A DNA stretch of 64,000 nucleotides from Hyposmocoma kahamanoa. Taxonomy: Eukaryota; Arthropoda; Insecta; Lepidoptera; Cosmopterigidae. Shown here piece by piece: positions 57,204 through 64,000 of the stretch; position 1 is the stretch's first letter; every line of letters starts with the position of its first letter. The position numbers were made by a program, and so were the translations under genes. The notes under the pieces were generated by a model. The model was not told the DNA's origin. It searched no databases and was given only the letters and a program-made list of their open reading frames with translations. The stretch spans positions 9,036,329-9,100,328 of the forward strand of contig NW_020654080.1 of the NCBI RefSeq assembly GCF_003589595.1, read 5' to 3'.

Positions 57204-57767
57204 TGTAGATAATAATAATAAAAACGCACACACTCACATAGATATTTGTATTACACACAAAATACATACAACTACACTACTTCCAAGGTTTGACTAGACA
57301 ATAACCAGCTAAAAGTTTATGTAGATTGGACTATTCTTTACACAATTTAAGAAATATTGTTAATTACCAAATTGGGTAGCAGATTTTTTTTAAATTAATT
57401 TCAGATACTCCACTGTAAGTAAGCGGTATTATGACTTCTTTTCAAATACTCTACGTATATTTCCTTCTCACATTCCTTTCCCAAACATAAAAGTGAATTT
57501 ATGTCGAATCAGCGCTAACATATAAAACATAGGCCAAATAAAAAAAATAAAACTAAGATGGCGTCGGGAACACGGGGCTGTTGTATCCCGCAATAAAGGA
57601 GCAACCCCCAGTAAGTGGGTTTCATAAAAAGCAAACGTCGGTTTTTATTCCTGAATGCCTTTTTACAAGAACAATCGATACCTTTTTGAATGGTATTTGA
57701 ACAGTTACTTCGTATACAATTACCTTTATCATCATCTAATGAATAATGACTGTGAATAGTAACTGCA
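57204..57767. other. Intergenic
   Basis: No gene supported. Confidence 0.35.
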
Positions 57768-57969
57768 TACGTGGCTGAACGGTTACCATGCCGGACTGTC
57801 ACGCAGAAGTCCCAGGTTTGATTCCCGGGCCGGGATAAATATTTGTATGGCCTACATTCATTTCTCTCGTGAGTTTGGATGTAATATGTGGTTGTCCATG
57901 GCACCCGCGGCACACGGTTTCCCTAGTACGGGAATATGTTAAGTGTGTGCGTTAAAACAAAAAAAAAAG
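57768..57969 (+). mobile_element. SINE-A copy
   Basis: acgtggctgaacggttacca (A box), ggtttgattcccgggccggg (B box), ttctctcgtgagtttggatg and cggtttccctagtacgggaa, with an A-rich tail at 57957-57968. The first bases of the head differ (gcatacg for gcctctg). Confidence 0.88.
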
Positions 57970-58021
57970 AAAGAAAAGTGAACTTAGTATCACTCTTGTT
58001 ATATCTTTAGTAACGTACCAT

Positions 58022-58280
58022 CGTCATCAACCCATTTATACGTTCCACCTCTCTCCTGAAGCGAAGGTTTAGTTTAGAAAGTTTAGTTTAGGGTTGGGGA
58101 CTTCACTCGTTTTCCAAAGATTATGAACCTTCTTCGACGCGCAGGTTTAATCTCTATGATTTTCTTCATCGAAACCCTCATGACAAATTTCAAATAAATT
58201 TTGAAATCCCTGGAGTTGTAAGCTTGGATTCAAACTTAAGATCATCTACGGTAGGTCAAACCATTAGGCCACCACATTAG
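58022..58280 (-). repeat. Reversed RTE end and tRNA-like head
   Basis: cgtcatcaacccatttatac then ggggacttcactcgttttcc and gaaccttcttcgacgcgcag is the RTE 3' block reversed. At 58210-58275, ggattcaaac and ggtcaaaccattaggccacc give, on the minus strand, A box TGGCCTAATGG and B box GTTTGAATCC of a tRNA-derived SINE. Confidence 0.55.
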
Positions 58281-59238
58281 TATAAATCTAAATTTTCTCT
58301 CTATCTATTTTCTTAAATAAAATAAAATAAAAGAGAGAGAGATAACACTACTGATTATTCACTAATGATTTGTGTAGTTCATGGTGATTCCTAGTAATAA
58401 ATATATTCCCGACACTGACCGATATGAGCTAGTTCGTCTTGCATGGTCTTAATAGTTCATCGTTCTTTTTAGTTCAGTACGAACTAGGAACTGTCTGCGT
58501 TGATAAATTTGTCTTTTCATTTAGCAGGAACCGTGCGAGCGGGACAAATTAGCGATCTTTCACTGCTTTTAATATAAATTTGAGTGGGATGCACGACTGA
58601 ACGTTGCCAGCTTGTTTTAAGTCTGTAATACTTATGTATATTATGTGTAAATGTAAGTTTGTAAAAACGTAAGTGCTCATATTTTTTGGTAGGCGTGGTA
58701 GGTATCTGTATGTATATCAACCTAAGTGTAGGTATATGAAATCGTTGTAAATATTGATTTTTAAACACACCATTCTAATCAAAATATACATCATTCCATT
58801 ACTGTTTTGTTAAAAAAGGACATTTAGTTAGAATGACAGTCTTAAACCTGTAAATTAAGAAGAAAAATAAAATAGTACTTACTAGAAGTACGTAGTAGTT
58901 CATGTGATTAAAATAACTAGTTCCTACAATATCCGAGCAAGGACTAGACGAACTAAATGAAGTGTAACACCGACCTAGTTCCGGTGGCCGATTGAACTGT
59001 GTAGGATCGCTCCCTTTAAGGATGATCAGGCCGTCTAATCATTAAACTAAAGTTAAAATCTAATGATCATGCTTACTTACAGGCTTGTTAGCGCAATATG
59101 ACTTATTATAGCACTCTTGGTATTTAGAGCCACATGACTGTAAACATACCGCACTATGTCTTTATCACATGAGTCATAAAAATAATAAGAACTACATGAA
59201 ACAAATTATGTATATGTGTAATTTTATAACTCTTCTAT
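58281..59238. other. Intergenic
   Basis: (AGAG)n-like short run near 58334. No gene supported. Confidence 0.35.
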
Positions 59239-59242
59239 TTAA

Positions 59243-59454
59243 GCGTGAAACATACAGAGAACGGGTGCGTGTACGGCGCGGGTCAGGTCGGGACAGCGGC
59301 GGGTCTAATTCCAAGATGGACGACAACGCACCGAGCCCGGGCGAGAGACGGGCGCACGCGCCCGCACTCGGTGCGTTGTACACGGAATCAGACCCACCGC
59401 GGTCCCGACCCGACCCGCGTCCGACCCGCACCCGCTCTCTGCGTGTTTCACGCT
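59243..59454. mobile_element. G-family MITE, copy A (complete), TTAA-flanked
   Basis: TTAA at 59239-59242 and 59455-59458 flanks GCGTGAAACA...TGTTTCACGCT. The two halves are inverted: gagaacgggtgcgtg, gtcaggtcgggacagcggcg and gggtctaattcc at the left mirror the right end. GC is far above the surroundings, and CpG-rich. Arg/Pro-rich frames over it are artefacts of the repeat. TTAA sites suggest piggyBac-type mobilisation. Confidence 0.85.
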
Positions 59455-59624
59455 TTAAACAAATAAAAAATTGTCGTCTAATTTCGTCTATACAATGTTT
59501 AGACTTCTAAAAAGTTGTATTTTGCAGATGGCGTCTTATTACGCCAAGAGTATCCCCGATATTTCGGAATAATTACACGCTCCTTGGACGCGGGTTCATT
59601 CTCAGTCAAAATAATAATTAGTCA

Positions 59625-59668
59625 TACTGTAGCAACAAACTTGTATGTACAAGTTTGTTGCTACAGTA
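59625..59668. repeat. 44 bp near-perfect palindrome
   Basis: Arms of 21 bp (59625-59645 and 59648-59668) match exactly around a TG centre, starting and ending with TA. Confidence 0.95.
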
Positions 59669-60720
59669 ATAATAATCGCTCCTTAATACAAAAGTCTAAT
59701 TTGAAACTTAGTCTGAAGTTCAGAAGTAAAATACGAAATCCTATACATTTCTCAAAGCACACAGTTTCAGTATGATGATGGTTTTCGAAACTGTATAGGA
59801 TTACAATCTGAATTTCAAATAGTTTTTTAAGTTGGACGTTTAAGAAGCTTATCTATTTGTGACTAGCGGGCTTTATCAAGGTTAATTACATGCCATTGAT
59901 TTCCATTTGTTTTTTGTATGTACTGTGCTTTATGCAAAACTATTATTTTTGTGTCTTGACTTGTGACTTTAATTCTTGTGTCCCAAGGCTCTACAGACCA
60001 TACTATAAGCATAGTCACGTTAGCGATATATTTTGGCAGTTGCTGCCCAAATTTTGTAAGAGTATTATATGAAACCTTAATTAATTCTTTTTTCCCCATC
60101 TAGTTTGATACAGTCCGAGACCCTTGTTTGCTTATATTCATAGTTTTTGCTGTATTACTTTAAGAAAAAAAATGCTATTTTTTTAAATTAAAATTTACAT
60201 TTACGTTGTTTTTGCAAGCTGTTACTCATAAGTAGTTAGTTGTGCAATTTAGATAAGATCTTCACCAAATTTAATTCATAGTATATTACATTGTAATAAC
60301 TGTAAGTGAACCAAGAAATTAAAAAAAAACTAGGGATTCGGGATATTTCACCTACCTATGTAGGTGAAATATCCTACTTTAGTATATAGATCGATTACTT
60401 TTTCCCTATCTCTCATTTTTTTCCCTCCCATTCTAGTTTGCACTTCTAATTACGGTAAAAAAAATGTATCTGACATAAAATCGTTGCAATCAATCATCAT
60501 CATCTTATACAATATCTTGATATCTATCTATAAGATGATCTGATTAGATGTAACTTGTTTCCTTGTAACATATTTCAGGATTAATAAGCACAATATCTGC
60601 AGCAATCGTTATACAAATAATAATTGAATCATATTGTGATTGATTCTTTCAAGGATCTTGATATGTTAACTAGGTGGTTTTTCAAAATCTATCCAGATCT
60701 CTGACATCAATCTATTTTCA
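59669..60720. other. Intergenic with small hairpin
   Basis: 60341-60355 and 60360-60374 form a perfect 15 bp hairpin with a 4 nt loop (ggatatttcacctac). No gene. Confidence 0.45.
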
Positions 60721-60867
60721 CTAGCAGTGGAGCTCCTCGTATTTCTGTCAATAAAGCAGTAAAATGATCATTACTCCGTTCCCGTTTTGACGGGTAAGGG
60801 TGCTGGTGAAATTACTGGCACACGGGACTTGGCAACTGATGTCTCAGGGTGACAGGTGCAGGGAAGA
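60721..60867 (+). mobile_element. SINE-B 5' half
   Basis: ctagcagtggagctcctcgt, ttgacgggtaagggtgctgg and ctcagggtgacaggtgcagg; the 3' half is missing and 22 bp near the start are deleted. Confidence 0.8.
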
Positions 60868-60945
60868 CTACGAACAACATTAGTCGGTTACTTTCATGTT
60901 TAAATAGGGGTTATAAAACTACACATTATACATAATTTCATGTAG

Positions 60946-61241
60946 TAGTGCTACAGCTCCTTGTGAAAGAGTTGGCACAAGGAAGACCTGATACTTTACA
61001 TATTTCTGCCGCCAAGCAGTAATGTAAGCATTTCTGCGTTCCAGTTTCGAAAGGTAATGGTGCTGGTGACATTACAGCCACATGGGACATGGGACATGGA
61101 ACTGGGCAAGAAATGTCTCTGGGTGACGGACGCAGTGGCAGTGCCCTCCAGATCTTTGCGACCTAAAGCTCTGATTATGAACAGGCGTGTCGCTTACCAC
61201 CAGGCGCATTGTCCATTCCGTCACTTGACATCATAAAAAAA
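60946..61241 (+). mobile_element. SINE-B, full length
   Basis: tgctacagctccttgtgaaa to ccgtcacttgacatcataaa plus an A tail, with a small internal duplication catgggacatgggacatgg. Confidence 0.88.
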
Positions 61242-61851
61242 TGTTGTCTTTCCCATCTCGCTTAATACAAACAATGAAATTTTCGTTAAAAAAGGTTGCT
61301 AAAACAAAACTTTTGCTCATAATGTTCACAAAACCTATTCATATGATACAGAAAATTCACCTTCAACTGAACAAATGAAACCTTGAACTCTTTTACATGA
61401 AATTACCTTCACCCTTCGGAAATTCTTTACATCGTTTTTGATTAATATTCATTACGTATACAGATGTGGTTCTTTAGAATTGATGAGAAGTAATTTGTCT
61501 GTATTAGTTCCATCGTATTTTTATGTATATTGCTTTTGGGGTTGGAGCATCTTTTTTTAGTCCAAAATATATCTAGTAACGAGAACTGTTACTTTGGACC
61601 AGGCTGCTATCTATTTAAGTGTCACAAGCTCGTGACTGGATATTATATCATATATTAAACATTTATCACTAGCTATATACTAAAATAAAATATTCCAATG
61701 AACTGGATTTTTAACTTATTTGGTGAATGATTATTTGAATCAATCACAATATGTTTACAGTCATTACTTGAAATTGTGCAATCATTGTGCATGTTGATGT
61801 AATCATTGAGCTTGACAGCCTCAAATGAAAACAAAGTTACATAGAGATTTT
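61242..61851. other. Intergenic
   Basis: Nothing recognised. Confidence 0.35.
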
Positions 61852-61976
61852 TTTATAATAATGACGCACACAATCAACATAGCCTCGCACAGGGAAACCC
61901 TGTGTCGCGGGTGCCGTGGACACACACATAGAAAACCACAAATTACACCCAAACTCACGAGAGAAATAAATGTAGG
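61852..61976 (-). mobile_element. SINE-A 3' half
   Basis: cgcacagggaaaccctgtgt, gggtgccgtggacacacaca and actcacgagagaaataaatg; the tRNA-like head is absent. Confidence 0.85.
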
Positions 61977-62194
61977 CCTAGGAGGGAGAATTAGATTAGA
62001 CATAGAAAGAGAGCGTGGGGCGCTGGCAACGAGGGCAACATGTTGACCCGTTGACCTGTTGTATACTGACGACGTTAAGATTGTGTTACTTAAAGCATAC
62101 CTACTAGTCACTTCTAGTCACAAGTCAGTTCTTGTACACATGCAGCCTATGGGTCAATCAGTTTCGTATAACAAAATATTCATGATGGTGTTGC

Positions 62195-62475
62195 AGCTGC
62201 CACTTAGCTCCTTGTGAAAGAATATCGTCCTTGGAAGTACTACCGCTTTACCTAGTTCTGCCGCCAAGCAATAATGTGTGAGTAAGGAAGCTGGTGTAAT
62301 TACAGGCACATGGGACTTGTCAACTTATATCTCAGGGTGACGGGTGCAGTGGCAGTGCCCTTCAGATTTTTGCAATTTAAAGCTCTGATTGAGATTACAA
62401 CTGCTATGCACAGGTGTGTAGCTTATCATCAGGCGCAAGACTCGTTTGTCTCGTCACTTAATATTATTAAAAAAA
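62195..62475 (+). mobile_element. SINE-B, near full length
   Basis: gccacttagctccttgtgaa, attacaggcacatgggactt, cttatcatcaggcgcaagac and cgtcacttaatattattaaa. Confidence 0.88.
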
Positions 62476-62599
62476 TATTAATGTATTGGTGGAGTCTGTA
62501 TTGTTCAAGGACGTAGTGCGTAAAGGCCATTAGAATTTTATTGATTCGCTTGCCTCTTGATTGATAATACATGTTTCAAGCAATCATTAAACTTTATAA

Positions 62600-62946
62600 C
62601 GCCGGACGTGTGTAATTTCACCACCGGAATACAGTAATGCTCATATTACTGCGTTTCGGTTTTGAAATAGGTACATTGGTAAACTGCCTCTGTGGCCAAA
62701 CGGTTACCATGCCGGACTGCTACGCAGAGGTCCTAGGTTCGATTCCCGGGCCGGGAGAAATATTTGTATGACCTACATTTGTTTCTCTCGTGAGTTTGGG
62801 TGTAATTTGTGGTTGTCTATATGTGTGTCCATGGCACCCGCGACACAGGGTTTCCCTAGTGCGGGGCTATGTTGAGTGTGTGTGTTATTAAAAAAAAAAA
62901 AAAAAAACTTTTCGGAACGAACTCTTTCACAAGAAGCTCTACTACT
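62600..62946 (-). mobile_element. SINE-B split by a SINE-A insertion
   Basis: SINE-B (reverse) is at 62608-62680 (gtaatttcaccaccggaata, aataggtacattgg). It resumes at 62912-62946 (cggaacgaactctttcacaa, gaagctctac). The intervening 62682-62908 is a complete SINE-A. Confidence 0.82.
62682..62908 (+). mobile_element. SINE-A, full length, nested in SINE-B
   Basis: tgtggccaaacggttaccat (A box, one change) and aggttcgattcccgggccgg (B box). Complete body and an A18-type tail. By eye about 97% like 51421-51637. Confidence 0.93.
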
Positions 62947-63507
62947 ATAAAACATGTTACGGTCAACACGCTAAATATATTCTAAAACTTGGTGTTCGTA
63001 TATCAAGGAGTTCGAAGCAAAACCCAATAAATGTGTGAATTTTCGTAAAATGATATACCTAACTCATTATAATGCACGTTCTACGTGAAACTGATTGCAA
63101 TCATCTTTATCGACTGCAAATAAAATTGAGGTACCGCTAGTACCAGGTGAATGTAAAAACGAAGGTTATACTCCAGCATGCACCAATAAATGTATAACAG
63201 CACGATGAATACTTAACGAAACAACAAAACATTCATTGTTCTTTGAAACAGTATTAGGTTATTTGATTAACCGCTAATAATTTTGCATGGTAGACATATT
63301 ACAGAACGATGATAGCCCATTGGGAATACGGTTCTCAATCGAGATATACAAACGATTCATGTGGTTTTAATTTCTGTTACGCACATTTTGTAAATGTTTC
63401 TTATGGATACCTAACGGTGACGTTAAATTTCGTGATAAAAAGTTATTTGTCAAAAAAGATTCACAGCCCTTGGAAAACGTGTAAAGTCCCCAACCAATAT
63501 TGGGGGC
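62947..63507. other. Intergenic
   Basis: Nothing recognised; the frame at 63309-63578 runs into SINE-B. Confidence 0.35.
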
Positions 63508-63806
63508 TTTTTTTATGGTACCAAGTGTCGGAACGAATAAGTCGCGTGTCTGGTGGTAAGCGACACGCCTGTTTATAACAGTTGCAGCACCACTCAGAGT
63601 TTTAAATCACAAAGATCTGAAGGACACTGCCACTACGCCCGCCACCCTGAGACATAAGATGATAAGTGCCAAGTGCCTGTAATTTCACCAGCACCCTTAT
63701 ACGGAAATGGGAACGCAGTAATGCTCGCTTTCCTGCTTAATAGCAGAAATAAGTAATGTGGCAGCACTTCCCTGGACGAATTCTGTCACAAGGTGCTCAA
63801 CTGCCT
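63508..63806 (-). mobile_element. SINE-B, full length
   Basis: tttttttatggtaccaagtg, ggtggtaagcgacacgcctg, cctgtaatttcaccagcacc and ttccctggacgaattctgtc to the reversed 5' end. Confidence 0.9.
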
Positions 63807-63892
63807 GCAGCCTGCAACATTGTTTATTTTGTTGTAATCTTACTTGAGTCTAGTTCTCAAGACAGTAATGGTAGATAATCTCTTTTATTTAA

Positions 63893-64000
63893 AGCGTGAA
63901 ACACACCTAGCGCGGCCGCGTGCTGTGTTGTCGTTCATATAAATACACGGAACTAGACCCGCCGCGGTCCCGACCCGACACGCACCCGCTCTCTGTGTGT
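63893..64000. mobile_element. G-family MITE, copy C, cut by window end
   Basis: TTAA at 63889-63892, then AGCGTGAAACA, a short middle (gtgctgtgttgtcgttcata) and the right-half motifs ggtcccgacccgacacgcac. The final gctctctgtgtgt is a few bases short of the expected end. Confidence 0.8.

Noticed and set aside
59169..59510. Arg/Pro-rich frames on both strands
   Set aside because: They are produced by the GC-rich palindromic G-family MITE.

Overview
The window looks like gene-poor, AT-rich nuclear DNA of an insect, most probably a moth or butterfly (Lepidoptera). The inference rests on dense insertion of two SINE-like families of lepidopteran character, RTE-type LINE tails carrying the 'cagcagtgggacgta...gatgatga' signature, a CR1/L2-type LINE, a TTAA-flanked piggyBac-like element, and the absence of any prokaryotic gene organisation. 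There are two assembly gaps: 10 N at 11274-11283 and 400 N at 28507-28906. I found no intact host gene. Species was not determined.

Layout. 1-15 kb: a decayed antisense RTE reverse transcriptase fragment at the left edge, a possible phase-0 exon beside it, scattered SINEs, microsatellites, and two CTCF-like motifs. 15.3-22.9 kb: the most structured block. A nearly complete non-LTR retrotransposon (ORF1, endonuclease, reverse transcriptase) sits inside a degenerate ~16-17 bp array that reappears in inverted orientation downstream. An antisense RNase H fragment of another LINE lies between its ORFs, and just beyond it a MITE with 8 bp target duplications has split a SINE. 23-43 kb: SINEs (some in head-to-head pairs), a promoter-like cluster at 27.7 kb, a direct/inverted repeat cluster at 28.0 kb, two copies of a GC-rich dispersed repeat (R family), a TATA+Inr promoter candidate with a small ORF at 32.4-33.4 kb, and a minisatellite. 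43-52 kb: a piggyBac-like non-autonomous element, a long alternating purine-pyrimidine tract, and three more inverted-repeat elements. 53.5-54.1 kb: the only recognisable host-type protein domain, a two-exon THAP zinc-finger remnant with an in-frame stop at its conserved tryptophan. 54-64 kb: more MITEs, including a GC-rich TTAA-flanked family with three copies, the last cut by the window end, plus nested SINEs.

Family labels are local. SINE-A is tRNA-derived with clear Pol III A and B boxes and a poly-A tail. SINE-B is a ~270-300 bp repeat with an A-rich 3' end and about 25 copies or fragments here. SINE-C is a second tRNA-derived family. The R family is a GC-rich repeat of at least 800 bp. 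Y is an AT-flanked dispersed repeat. G is the GC-rich TTAA MITE. Database names were not checked. Coordinates of repeats are read by eye and may be off by several bases at diverged ends.
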